Positions 18,509-27,900 of a stretch of 50,594 nt of DNA are shown one piece after another. The DNA comes from an uncultured Corynebacterium sp. (GTDB lineage: Bacteria; Actinomycetota; Actinomycetes; Mycobacteriales; Mycobacteriaceae). How positions within the stretch are numbered: position 1 is the first letter of the stretch; each line of letters opens with the position of its first letter. Under the pieces are notes generated by a model. It saw only the letters and a program-made list of their open reading frames with translations. It searched no databases and was not told the origin of the DNA. A program made the translations under genes and the position numbers. The stretch is taken from assembly GCA_946223355.1 (NCBI GenBank), contig CAMIPB010000019.1, positions 1 to 50,594 of the forward strand, written 5' to 3'.

Positions 18509-20597
18509 CGCCCAGCTCAACCTGCTGGACGAGGAGGGTAACCTCCAGATCGAGAAGGACAAGGAGGCAGCGCGAGAGTATTTCGTAGGCCCTGGCGGCG
18601 TGAACGAGAACACCGTGTTCTTCCACACGCTGAAGGAAAAGCTGGATTACCTGGTCGATAACGGCTATTACGATCCGGATGTTCTGGTGGACTACTCGTT
18701 CGAGCAGGTAAAGCAGATCTACCAGCAGGCGTACAACTACAAGTTCCGGTTTGACTCGTTCGTCGGAGCTCACAAGTTTTACACGCAATACGCTCTCAAG
18801 ACGTACGACGGTGCTCGTTACCTCGAGCGTTTCGAGGATCGCGTGGCTATCACCGGCCTGGCACTAGCGGAAGGTGACTTTGATCTGGCTGGCCGGATCG
18901 TTCACACTATTATGACCGGCCAGTACCAGCCTGCTACCCCGACGTTCTTGAACGCGGGTCGTAAGGACGCTGGTGATATGGTGTCGTGCTTCCTGCTGCG
19001 AGTCGAGGACAGCATGGAGTCTATCGGTCGTGCTATCAACTCCTCGCTCCAGCTGTCGAAGCGTGGCGGTGGCGTGGCTCTCCTGCTCACCAACCTCCGA
19101 GAGTCTGGTGCTCCGATCAAGAACGTGGCAGACCGCGCCTCTGGCGTGATTCCGGTAATGAAGATCCTGGAGGACTCCTTCTCGTACGCTAACCAGCTCG
19201 GCTCCCGGCAGGGTGCTGGTGCGGTGTACCTGAACGCTCACCACCCGGACATTCTGAAGTTCTTGGATACCAAGCGCGAGAACGCGGACGAGAAGATCCG
19301 TATCAAGACGCTCTCGCTCGGCGTGGTTGTTCCGGACATCACCTTCGAGCTCGCCCGCAAGGACGAGCCGATGTATCTGTTCTCCCCGTACGACGTGGAG
19401 AAGGTAACCGGCAAGCCGATGTCGGATCTGTCTGTCACAGCGAACTACTACGACTGGGTTGAGGACAGCCGCATCCGCAAGACGAAGATCTCTGCCCGAG
19501 AGCTGTTCCAGACCATCGCTGAGATTCAGTTCGAGTCTGGGTATCCGTACCTGTTGTTCGAGGACACCGCGAACAAGGCAAACCCGTTCCCGGACCGCAT
19601 CAACATGTCCAACCTGTGCTCGGAGATTCTCCAGCCGAATACTCCCTCGGTCCTGGAGGATGACCTCGGCTACGAGGTGGTTGGCAAGGACATCTCGTGC
19701 AACCTCGGCTCGCTAAACATCGCTAAGGTGATGGAGCGCCCAGGCGAGTTTGGTGAGACTGTTCGTATAGCGATCCATTCGCTTACCGGCGTAGTCCACC
19801 AGACCGACATCCGGGCTGTACCGTCCATCGCTAAGGCGAACCGGAAGAATCGCTCTGTCGGCCTCGGCCAGATGAACCTGCACGGCTACCTCGCTCAGCA
19901 GGGTATCGAGTACGGCTCTCCGGAGGCGCTCGAGTTTGTGGACGTGTACTTCGCTGCTATCCGGTACGAGGCGCTGTGGACCTCGATGGAGATGGCACGA
20001 GACACCGACTCCCCGTTCGAGGGCTTCGAGAACACCGGGTACGCCACCGGCGAGGCGTTGTACGAGTACATCCAGAAGGATTATGCACCAAAGTCCCCGG
20101 TTGTTGAGAGTCTGTTCGAGGAGGTCATCCTTCCGACGGCCAAGGACTGGTGGCGGCTATCCAAGATGATCCAGGCGTACGGCCTGTACCACTCGCACCT
20201 GCTGGCTGTGCCGCCGACAGGCTCTATCAGCTACGTTAACGGCGCTACCCCGTCTATCCACCCGGTTACGGCTCCGGTGGAGATCCGCAAGGAGGGCAAG
20301 ATGGGCCGGGTTTACTATCCCGCTCCGGGCTTGTCTGAAAAGACGCTCCCCTACTACGAGGATGCCTACTCCATCGGCTACGAGAAGCTGATCGACACCT
20401 ACGCAGTAGCAACCAAGCACACCGACCAGGGGCTTAGCTGCACCTTGTTCGTTACCGACGAGTTCACCACCCGAGACCTTAACCGCGCCTACATCTACGC
20501 ATGGCGCAAGGGTCTTAAGACTCTGTACTACACCCGAGTCCGCCAGGCGGCTCTCGAGGGTACCGAGGTCGATGGCTGCGTGAGCTGCACACTCTAG
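18486..20597 (+). CDS. nrdE: Class Ib ribonucleotide reductase alpha subunit NrdE, 703 aa
   Basis: The length is that of NrdE. Visible elements include TPTFLNAGRKDAGDMVSCFL (substrate-site Cys), SKRGGGVALLLTNLRESGAP, the active-site block NMSNLCSEILQPN (radical Cys and catalytic Glu), PTGSISYVNGATPSIHPVTA near the radical-transfer tyrosines, and the C-terminal redox pair GCVSC, which NrdH reduces. Class Ib NrdE lacks the N-terminal ATP-cone activity domain, so it would escape dATP feedback, which helps a phage make DNA precursors. The start at 18486 lies in the nrdI overlap. Confidence 0.95.
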   Translation: MKKYLELNAQLNLLDEEGNLQIEKDKEAAREYFVGPGGVNENTVFFHTLKEKLDYLVDNGYYDPDVLVDYSFEQVKQIYQQAYNYKFRFDSFVGAHKFYTQYALKTYDGARYLERFEDRVAITGLALAEGDFDLAGRIVHTIMTGQYQPATPTFLNAGRKDAGDMVSCFLLRVEDSMESIGRAINSSLQLSKRGGGVALLLTNLRESGAPIKNVADRASGVIPVMKILEDSFSYANQLGSRQGAGAVYLNAHHPDILKFLDTKRENADEKIRIKTLSLGVVVPDITFELARKDEPMYLFSPYDVEKVTGKPMSDLSVTANYYDWVEDSRIRKTKISARELFQTIAEIQFESGYPYLLFEDTANKANPFPDRINMSNLCSEILQPNTPSVLEDDLGYEVVGKDISCNLGSLNIAKVMERPGEFGETVRIAIHSLTGVVHQTDIRAVPSIAKANRKNRSVGLGQMNLHGYLAQQGIEYGSPEALEFVDVYFAAIRYEALWTSMEMARDTDSPFEGFENTGYATGEALYEYIQKDYAPKSPVVESLFEEVILPTAKDWWRLSKMIQAYGLYHSHLLAVPPTGSISYVNGATPSIHPVTAPVEIRKEGKMGRVYYPAPGLSEKTLPYYEDAYSIGYEKLIDTYAVATKHTDQGLSCTLFVTDEFTTRDLNRAYIYAWRKGLKTLYYTRVRQAALEGTEVDGCVSCTL

Positions 20598-20605
20598 GAG
20601 GAAGA

Positions 20606-20899
20606 ATGATCTGGGAAGAACTCGAAACTGTTTACGAGATCCACGGAACCAACATGTACGACTGGTTGTTGGTCTCAGTCCTGTTCAGCCCTGAGCAGGG
20701 GGTTTTCTTCGGCTACATCGACGGTGGGTGCTCGTGCAACTTCCCGTACGAGGAAGGCCCCAGCACCGGCCCTATGAGCCGCAAGGAGGCTATCGAGTGG
20801 GTTCATCACAACAGGTTCTCGGACGGCTACTACGACATCCGTGCTGAGGATTTTAACGATATGGCTAGTGCCGTACGGAAGTGGAATATGGAGGACTAA
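20606..20899 (+). CDS. Unrecognised small protein, 97 aa
   Basis: The ATG follows AGGAGGA right after nrdE. The product starts MIWEELETVYEIHGTNMYDW and contains FFGYIDGGCSCNFPYEE and MSRKEAIEWVHHNRFSDG. The GCSCxFP block with two cysteines and the C-terminal helix recur, in my recollection, in small proteins near actinophage polymerase genes, but I cannot give a family. The stop overlaps the polymerase start (TAATG). Confidence 0.75.
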   Translation: MIWEELETVYEIHGTNMYDWLLVSVLFSPEQGVFFGYIDGGCSCNFPYEEGPSTGPMSRKEAIEWVHHNRFSDGYYDIRAEDFNDMASAVRKWNMED

Positions 20900-22740
20900 T
20901 GATTGAGATTACCCAGGCCGTGGCTGGACGTACAGCCACAATCAAGGTTGTAGAGGACCGAACAGAGCTCGATCAGTTTTGGGACTGGCTCAAGAAGCAG
21001 AACTCCCGGCTCGCTGTGGACACCGAGACTACGGGCCTGGAGATCTTCTCCGAGGGGTTTAAAGTCCGAACGATCCAGATTGGTGTCAGCCTCGAAGCTT
21101 GGGTAATCCCGGTCGAGGAGCTCGACATCACCACTAAGGACGTGTGCCGCATGTTTGATGGTCGTGAGCTCACGTTCCATAACGCAGCGTTCGATGTGCT
21201 GGCGATTCGCCGGTTCTTCGGCGTTGATCTGGACTGGGGCCGTATCGAGGACACCTACATCATGGCCTCGCTCCACGATCCTCGTGCTGTCCACGAGGGC
21301 GGTCACGGAAAGTCCCTAGAAGAACTCACCCGCGCCTTCCTGGACGAAGAGGTAGCGGATAACGTCAAGAAGAGCATGTCTACCCTCTCGAAGGAGACGG
21401 GCCTGAAAAAGGGCGAGTTATTCGCTAGTATCGACACGTTTAACGAGACGTACCTCCGGTACGCTGGTATGGACGTGGTACTCGCCTGGGGCATCCACAA
21501 CACCCTCACCGCGAAGCTTCAGGAGATGCAACAGCGTATCCCGGAGTTCCGGATCAGCCTGCTCCGGTACGAGCATGAAGTCTCTCGTATTTGCGCTGAG
21601 ATGGAGTGGAACGGTTTTACCGTGGACGTTGACTACACCCAAAAGCTTGCAGACTCTCTCCAGGAGGAGCAGGACTTGTGGGAGTGGATTGCCGAGGACG
21701 AGTACGGTCTTGAATCGGTAAACTCCGGGGATCAGGTGGCGGAAGTCATCCTGGAACACGGGTACCGACTCACCGAACTTACCGCCTCCGGCAAGTACAA
21801 GGTGGATAAAAAGGTGCTGGGTGAGTTGTCCGAGCAGGGTTTCGACCTCGCGGACATTATCACCGCAGCCAAGGCAGCGAAGAAGAAGCGAACCTCGTGG
21901 GTTGAGAAGTTCCTTAATGGTCGAGATCCCGAGGATAAGGTTCACGCTAACATCCGGACGTTGGCCGCTAGAACGGCTCGAATGTCTATCACCGGCATCC
22001 CAGCCCAGACACTCCCGTCGGGAGATTGGGAGATCCGGCGCTGCTTTATCCCTCAGCCGGGTAACGTCGTGGTGGCTTGCGACTACCAGGCCCAGGAGCT
22101 TCGTGTGCTTGCTGCGCTGTCCGGAGATAAGAACATGCAGGAGGCGTTCGCTAACGAGGCTGACCTCCACCAGATGACTGCTGATGCCTCTGGCGTAGAG
22201 CGTCGTGTCGGTAAGACGGTGAACTTCGCCTACGTCTACGGCTCTGGCGCTGGAAACATCGCTAAAACATGCGACATCACCGTCCAGAAGGCGAAAGAGG
22301 TAATCAACGGCTTCGAGCGCACCTACCCTGGTGTAAAGAAGCTGTCCGAGTACCTTCAGTCTGAGGCGAAGAAGAAGGGTTACATCACCACCCCGACAGG
22401 TCGTGTGCTTCCGGTAGATCCGGAACGACCGTACGCGGCTCTGAACTACATGATTCAGTCCACGAGCCGGGACATCACCGCCTCGGCTCTCGTACGGCTG
22501 GATGAGGCTGGCTTCACTCCGTACCTCCGGCTCCCGATCCACGACGAGGTTGTGGCTGAGGTGCCTGAGCAGCACGCCGAGTGGGGGGCAGCAAAGATTG
22601 CCGAGATTATGTCGTGCGAGTTTCGTGGTGTCCACATCGGATCAGACCACGAGATTTACGGCAAATCCTGGGGCGGCGGTTACGTAGACAAAGATGATGA
22701 GGAGGATGTACGAAAGTATGCCGGAACCTTCAGCGATTAA
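20899..22740 (+). CDS. polA: DNA polymerase I (family A), 613 aa
   Basis: The ATG at 20899 (TAATG overlap, GGAGGAC upstream) was chosen over the in-frame 20881. Residues 30-200 are a DnaQ-like 3'-5' exonuclease: AVDTETTGLE (motif I) and FHNAAFDVLAI (motif II). The polymerase domain has motif A VVACDYQAQELRVLAALSG, motif B VGKTVNFAYVYGSG (O-helix, with the Phe/Tyr site) and motif C LPIHDEVVAEV. There is no 5'-3' exonuclease domain, as usual for phage replicative PolA. It is the phage replicase, working with the helicase and primase upstream. Confidence 0.95.
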   Translation: MIEITQAVAGRTATIKVVEDRTELDQFWDWLKKQNSRLAVDTETTGLEIFSEGFKVRTIQIGVSLEAWVIPVEELDITTKDVCRMFDGRELTFHNAAFDVLAIRRFFGVDLDWGRIEDTYIMASLHDPRAVHEGGHGKSLEELTRAFLDEEVADNVKKSMSTLSKETGLKKGELFASIDTFNETYLRYAGMDVVLAWGIHNTLTAKLQEMQQRIPEFRISLLRYEHEVSRICAEMEWNGFTVDVDYTQKLADSLQEEQDLWEWIAEDEYGLESVNSGDQVAEVILEHGYRLTELTASGKYKVDKKVLGELSEQGFDLADIITAAKAAKKKRTSWVEKFLNGRDPEDKVHANIRTLAARTARMSITGIPAQTLPSGDWEIRRCFIPQPGNVVVACDYQAQELRVLAALSGDKNMQEAFANEADLHQMTADASGVERRVGKTVNFAYVYGSGAGNIAKTCDITVQKAKEVINGFERTYPGVKKLSEYLQSEAKKKGYITTPTGRVLPVDPERPYAALNYMIQSTSRDITASALVRLDEAGFTPYLRLPIHDEVVAEVPEQHAEWGAAKIAEIMSCEFRGVHIGSDHEIYGKSWGGGYVDKDDEEDVRKYAGTFSD

Positions 22741-22891
22741 AAAGACGCTTTCACGGCTCCAGGAGGTGAGAGAAATATCCCTTGACAGTGAGGGTTCTAC
22801 AACCCGAGAAGAGATGGCGGCGTTTTACCGTGGTTACAGAGCCGGAGCCGATCACGCTATAACCATCGTGATCGAAGAGCTAGTAGACTAG
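22718..22891 (+). CDS. Small protein closing the early operon, 57 aa
   Basis: Several ATGs are possible (22694, 22697, 22706, 22718); 22718 is 12 bases from AGGAGG (22700-22705) and 22706 touches it. The product contains IKKTLSRLQEVREISLDSEG and EEMAAFYRGYRAGADHAITI, two helices with a conserved-looking YRGYRAG. It overlaps the polA end and is the last gene before the terminator. No family recognised. Confidence 0.6.
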   Translation: MPEPSAIKKTLSRLQEVREISLDSEGSTTREEMAAFYRGYRAGADHAITIVIEELVD

Positions 22892-22898
22892 CAGTAAA

Positions 22899-22934
22899 CC
22901 CCTACCGGCCTTCGGGCTGGTAGGGGCCTTTTTT
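22899..22934 (+). terminator. Strong intrinsic terminator of the early operon
   Basis: Arm CCCCTACCGGCC (22899-22910), loop TTCG, arm GGCTGGTAGGGG (22915-22926; 12 pairs including one G-U), then CCTTTTTT (22927-22934). It is a textbook Rho-independent terminator eight bases after the last stop codon. Confidence 0.95.
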
Positions 22935-22974
22935 ATTTCTGGACTTTTACGGAAGCGCGCATGGGCGTATTTCT

Positions 22975-22990
22975 GCTAGAGTGCAGCAGT
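22975..22990 (+). promoter_or_regulatory. Extended -10 promoter of the integrase; leaderless start
   Basis: TGCTAGAGT combines an extended TGN with -10 TAGAGT (22977-22982). Transcription starting about 7 bases downstream would begin at or next to the ATG at 22991, and no Shine-Dalgarno is present. No good -35 hexamer is seen at 17 bases, consistent with an extended -10 promoter. Confidence 0.45.
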
Positions 22991-24403
22991 ATGAGAGTGT
23001 TAGGAAGGGTGCGTCTCTCCCGAAACAGAGACGAAAGTACAAGCGTGGCGCGACAGCGCGAACTAATAACTTCATGGGCCGAAACCAACGGCCACGAGAT
23101 AGTAGCGTGGGCAGAGGACGTAGAAGTCTCTGGAAGCCTCTCCCCGTTCGACACACCAGAGCTAGGACCGTTCCTCGCTCCGGAGTATCAGGACGAGTGG
23201 GACATCCTGGTGGCATGGAAGCTCGACAGACTGGCCAGATCTTCTATCGCACTACACCAGCTGTTCGGCTGGATTCAAGAAAACAACAAGCAGCTCGTCT
23301 GTATTTCTGACAATATTGACCTCTCGACCTGGGTGGGTCGCATGGTCGCTGGCGTTATCGCTGGTGTAGCCGAGGGTGAGCTCGAGGCGATCACAGAGCG
23401 TATCACCTCTTCTAAACAAGCTCTCCGGGCGGACGGTAGGTTCCAAGGCGGCCCTCCGCCTTACGGGTACAAGCAGGAGAAGCAGGGAGCCAGAACCGTG
23501 CTCGTTAAGGACGATAAGACCCAGCCTATCCTCCAGCGGATGTTTAAACAGGCTCTCGCCGGAGACACCTTCCTCGGCATCGCTAACGACCTGAACGAGG
23601 ACGGGGTACCCACCCGCAGAGGGAAAAAGTGGTCCGCTAACGCTGTCAAGACGATCCTGCTCGCTAAGGCGAACCTCGGATGGACTACGTACGACGGTCG
23701 TGTTGTCCTGGACGAGCAAGGAGCTCCGATCCAGCGGTGCGAGCCGTCGATCAGCATGGAGGACTACAACCGGATTGTCGAGCTGAAAGATTCTCGCTCG
23801 TTTACCAGGACTAGCCCAGCCAAGAACGCTCCCCTGTTAGGGATTATCGAGTGCTGGGATTGCGGCTCTAACATGCACTTCCGCCGAGGCAACGACGGCC
23901 CCTCCGGAGACGCTTACAGGTGCCCCGAGTGCAAGCCCTCGAGGCTGGTGAACGCTAGGTTCGCTCTCGAACTTATCGAGGAGCTATTCCTAGACGAGCT
24001 GAATAACATCACAGTGATGAAAAAGAACGTATCCAAAGTCAGTGACTCCGAGCTCGAGGAAGCCCGAGAGACCTACTCTCAGATCGCGTCGTTCCTCCCT
24101 ACAGCGCCAGACGAAGCAACCCGAAACTCGCTGTTCGAGCAACTAAAGCTCGTAGGCGACAGAATCTCCCGGATGGAGACACAAAAAAAGACCCCCGAGG
24201 CTGACCAGTGGGTTAGCACTGGACAAACCTACGGGGGTTTGTGGGAGACCCTCGATCAAGAAGGTCGTAGGCGCATGATGCTAGGCGTTGGCATCCGCTT
24301 CCGGGTCAAGGTCCTCCAGCCTGGTAGCCGGTGGGCTCTGCCCGTCCTCCAGACCGAGCTGGTTGTCCCCTCCGATCTCGAACGGTTGGTACAGCGTAGT
24401 TAG
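22991..24403 (+). CDS. int: Large serine recombinase (phage integrase), 470 aa
   Basis: The catalytic N-terminal domain has GRVRLSRNRDESTSVARQRE (nucleophile Ser near residue 10) and later the invariant WKLDRLARS (about 82-90). The recombinase domain begins near ADGRFQGGPPPYGY (about 150) and includes NDLNEDGVPTRRGKKWSANA. A zinc ribbon has CWDCGSNMHF and YRCPEC (about 293-318), followed by a coiled-coil region with EARETYSQIAS. It integrates the phage at attB by strand exchange through Ser. The ATG at 22991 is preferred over 22961 because it gives the usual 8-10 residues before the nucleophile. The 3' end overlaps the convergent tail gene by 123 bases and contains the late terminator. Confidence 0.95.
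   Translation: MRVLGRVRLSRNRDESTSVARQRELITSWAETNGHEIVAWAEDVEVSGSLSPFDTPELGPFLAPEYQDEWDILVAWKLDRLARSSIALHQLFGWIQENNKQLVCISDNIDLSTWVGRMVAGVIAGVAEGELEAITERITSSKQALRADGRFQGGPPPYGYKQEKQGARTVLVKDDKTQPILQRMFKQALAGDTFLGIANDLNEDGVPTRRGKKWSANAVKTILLAKANLGWTTYDGRVVLDEQGAPIQRCEPSISMEDYNRIVELKDSRSFTRTSPAKNAPLLGIIECWDCGSNMHFRRGNDGPSGDAYRCPECKPSRLVNARFALELIEELFLDELNNITVMKKNVSKVSDSELEEARETYSQIASFLPTAPDEATRNSLFEQLKLVGDRISRMETQKKTPEADQWVSTGQTYGGLWETLDQEGRRRMMLGVGIRFRVKVLQPGSRWALPVLQTELVVPSDLERLVQRS
24181..24240 (-). terminator. Late-operon terminator embedded in the integrase gene
   Basis: On the - strand CCCCCG-TAGG (24237-24228, with one bulged A) pairs with CCTCGGGGG (24200-24192), and an inner perfect hairpin CCAGTG (24222-24217) with CACTGG (24210-24205) stacks inside. 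The stem is followed by TC and a run of seven T (24188-24182). It lies downstream of the last late gene (stop at 24281) and within integrase coding sequence on the other strand. In the + direction only TTT follows the stem, so termination there should be weak. Confidence 0.8.
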
Positions 24404-24970
24404 ACCAGGCAGGTCAGGCGGTAGAGCCGCCTGGGCCGTGTGATCCTTCTGGACCTTGTAGATCAGACCGAAGTAATCCACCAGCTCGCCCTTGGTCAGG
24501 AACGCATCAGCCAGCCAGGGGGAGGTGATGATGACATTCTCGTCCTCCGGCTCAGGCTCAGGAGCAGGCTCGTTCAGCGCCTTGAGCGTCGATGTAATGT
24601 CCTTCCACGCCCACGCACCGTTCTCTGCGGTCGGGTCATATCCGTTAAGGCGGTCGGTGAGCTCGGAGGCGAACACCAGACCGTTTTTCTTTACGACAGA
24701 TCCTGCTGGATACATCAAGGGGAACTTACCTTCCGGATCTACCCACTCGGGGACCTCCTCCCCGATCACTGCTCCGGAAAGCGTGGTCGCCTTCGGCCCC
24801 TCGAGGGTGCCGTTCTCCACCATCTCGAGAATCACCTGGGATCGAGCGATCTCCATAGCGTCCTTCTCTCGTCGGCGGTCTTGTTCCGTGCCGAGGATCC
24901 AACCAACCATCTGGTCGAAATCGACCGGAGACAGTTCTCGGATCTGCGATTGTAATTCAGTATACTTCAT
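24281..24970 (-). CDS. Tail-associated protein with carbohydrate-binding-like segment, 229 aa
   Basis: This is the last late gene. Residues 1-65 are helical (ELSPVDFDQMVGWILGTEQD). Residues 85-130 (FPLMYPAGSVVKKNGLVFAS, then PTAENGAWAWKDIT) follow the short aromatic carbohydrate-binding module (type 5/12-like: YPxGxxVxxNGxxFxS...W...W) common at the ends of phage tail proteins. A Pro/Glu-rich linker near 140 follows. The C-terminal 100 residues are unrecognised. GGAGAAGA precedes the ATG. Probably a baseplate or adhesion accessory protein. Confidence 0.7.
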   Translation of the reverse strand: MKYTELQSQIRELSPVDFDQMVGWILGTEQDRRREKDAMEIARSQVILEMVENGTLEGPKATTLSGAVIGEEVPEWVDPEGKFPLMYPAGSVVKKNGLVFASELTDRLNGYDPTAENGAWAWKDITSTLKALNEPAPEPEPEDENVIITSPWLADAFLTKGELVDYFGLIYKVQKDHTAQAALPPDLPGLTTLYQPFEIGGDNQLGLEDGQSPPATRLEDLDPEADANA

Positions 24971-24978
24971 TCTTCTCC

Positions 24979-27900
24979 TTACGATGCTGAGACAAGCTGG
25001 GGACTGGACACGTTAGTCGTGAACTGGGTAGGCACCGAATACTCCATGTCCTTCTCGTCGGCCTCAGTGAACTTGTAGGTTGTGCCTGCTTTTAGATCCT
25101 TAAAGTAGATATACCTAGCTGCTATAGTTTTTCCCGTTGCAAAAACCTGCTGCTTACCTGCAATATCCCGCGCACGAACGTACTGGTTACACGTCACGGT
25201 ATTCTTAAACCGGACGTACTCCCTAGTCTTTTCTCGGACTAGTTTGTTTTGGTCGGTAACCGAGGTGCCTCGGATCGTAACCTCGCGCTTCAGGGAGCGC
25301 GGGTAGATAGTTACCTGGACAGACCTCATGTTGATGTGTCGGGCACCGCCCCTGAACTTGTACGACCTGTTTCCGTTCTTGCCAGAGACAGATTTAGTCC
25401 AGTTGTCCAAAACACCAGAGTCCCAGTTCACCTCGATGTCGAACATGCCGTCCCACTGGCCGTAGAAACCGATGTAGACGTATCCGTAAGTGTTGTCTGA
25501 TGTCAGGAACGCCTCGAAGAACGGGGTGATCCATCTGTACCCACGCATAGTTTTCTTGTGGAAGTGGCTATATCCAGAGTTGTTCTTTGGGAACGTCTTA
25601 GGGTCCGAGATCCGCATACCGTAGGTCTTGGGCGTGCGGATGTCCAGGAGCTCGATCATGTCTTGATGAATCATGATCTGGTTTTCGACAGAGGAGTTGA
25701 TTACCTCTTGGCGTTTAGCGTTCTTCTTGTCCTCTTTCTGCCACTTCTTAAGGTTGTCGATAGACTCGTTTTGTAGCCGGTCAACCTCTTCCTGGTCTGG
25801 GATGTAGGGAGAGACATCCAGCCCTGCAACCCAAACATTGCCTGTTGTGGCACCGCCCTTACTCCAGTTAATGCGGTCAAAAGCAAGAGCAGACACACCA
25901 GGGGCTGCTTGGAAGTAAAACTCAAAGCGTTTCCAGGTCTTGGAAATAGGGACATAGCCTACTATCTCAGTGCCCCCGGTTTTACTCTTGTTCCACGTAA
26001 CCTTCCCTTCATCTAGTTCCACTTTGTAAGCTCTTCTAATCGGGCTACTAGGCTCACCCTTCGGGGCCTTCATAAAAATCTGAATGGCCGCGTTCTTCAC
26101 GGTGGACTTCGCCCAGTAGGTAACTTTGTAGATCGCGTCAGGATCTACGGATACCCAAGCCTCTTTAGCGGAAACGGTACCTGCACTAACCGGAGAGCCG
26201 AACATATCCTTGTAAGGTTGGCCCGCCATGAATTTCTTGTCTCCGGCACCGGCGGTGTCTTTGTTTCTGTGCCACCTAGCTGCCGTAGACCACACCGGCC
26301 TCCACGGAACCGTCAGCTTCTTCTTTAGGATCTCATCATCGGTCAAATCCTCGTACGCGACGAGAGAAGCGCCGATGTCGAGGCGAGCCAGTGCCTTGAT
26401 CGCCTGAGTGTTAGCGTTCGTGGCCTTGGTGGAAACTTTATTCCATTTCTTCTGCTCCCTCTTGAACTTCTCGTCCAGATCCTGCTGCTTCTTGAGATTC
26501 TTAACGGTCCGGTTTAGGGCATCATTCACGTCTCGTTGCGTAGGAATATCCGGAGCGAACTCGAGATCCGCGATGCGTTGGTAGCGGTTGGTCTTGGTAT
26601 CGCCGTGATTCCAGTAGAAAGAACCGAACGAAACCTGCTTCACGCCAGGCTTAAACACAACCTCGAACTCGTATTTGCGCCATCCACCCTGGAAGGTGAA
26701 TCGGTTAAGCAGCCAGCCGTTAGTGCCGTTGCCATTCTTACCGTACGTACGCTCTCCGGTTTCTCGGTTAACTCCCGTGATCTGGGTGGTCTTAGCCACA
26801 GCGTGTTTGCCGTTCTGATCTAACAGATAGATAACCAGGTTGCCGGTACCGTAGCCCCAGAAAGACAGCTTGTACGTCTGGCCCTCAACCACGGGCATAC
26901 GTAAGCGGGACGCTCCCTTGGTGATAGCCTTAGATTTCGAGATACCCCAGTACCTGCGAGACAAGCCATCCACGGTAGCAGTACCACTAGACGGAGCAGC
27001 CTCGGTCCATACCGGGTGCTTTCGGGTAAGCACCCCCTTCTTGATCTCCGCATCAGTCAGCGGCTTGTACCCGATCAGAGACTGGCCTACATCCACACCA
27101 GCTAGAGCTCGGATAGCGCGAGTGTTAGCCCGAGCAGAGTCCGTAACAGCAGCAGTAGCGTCCCTGGATGCTTTGTTCCACTTTTCCTGATTCTTATTCC
27201 ACGTCAGCTGAATGTCACGAGCCCTGGTGAGCGTACTGATCGCCGTAGCGTTATCCCTGCCAACCTTGGTGTTCTTCAGAATCGCGTTCTGCATCAGGCT
27301 GTTGGTTCTTGTTACAGCCTGATTCCAGTCGTTCTGCTTCTTGTTGAGAACATCCTGAGCCGCTTTTGCCCGTGTAGCTGCGGTGTTCCACGCCTGCTGC
27401 TTCTTGTTCACCAAAGCCTGAGCATCCCACGACTTTTGCATCACCTGGATGGCCGTCGCGTTGGTACCGCTCACCTTGGAGTTCTTCAGGATCGCCTCGT
27501 TCTGAAGGCGGTCGATGGTTGCCTGGTCGATGAACGGGGCGATGTCAAACCCGGCGATGTACTGATAGCCAGTACCAGAGCCGTTCGAGTGGTTGAAGTA
27601 GAACCTGGAGAGGAACACCTCGCGCACATCGCGCTTAAACTCGATGCGCCACTCGTACCTCTTCCACCCTGTAGTCAGGGTCAGGTTATCCACCGGGTAA
27701 CTACTCTTGCGCCAGGTTTTATCCCCACCCGTCGGAGTCTGGGTGGTCCGCGCCATAGCGTGGCCTCCGGTGTTAGCGTTTCGCAGTTCCACGAACAGCT
27801 TGGTGTTAGCCACGCTCGCCTTAGCGTAAAACGAGACCTTGTAAACGGTGCCCGGAGCGACCTTAGCGTAACGACGTTTAGGGTCGGGAGCGACAGTAGC

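Noticed and set aside
21418..22635. 405-codon - strand frame opposite polA
   Set aside because: PolA motifs prove the + strand; the shadow results from codon bias.
22935..22990. attP of the serine integrase between the terminator and int
   Set aside because: Only a four-base dyad (TACG..CGTA) was visible; no convincing imperfect inverted repeat of about 50 bp could be defined without an attB or attL/attR comparison.
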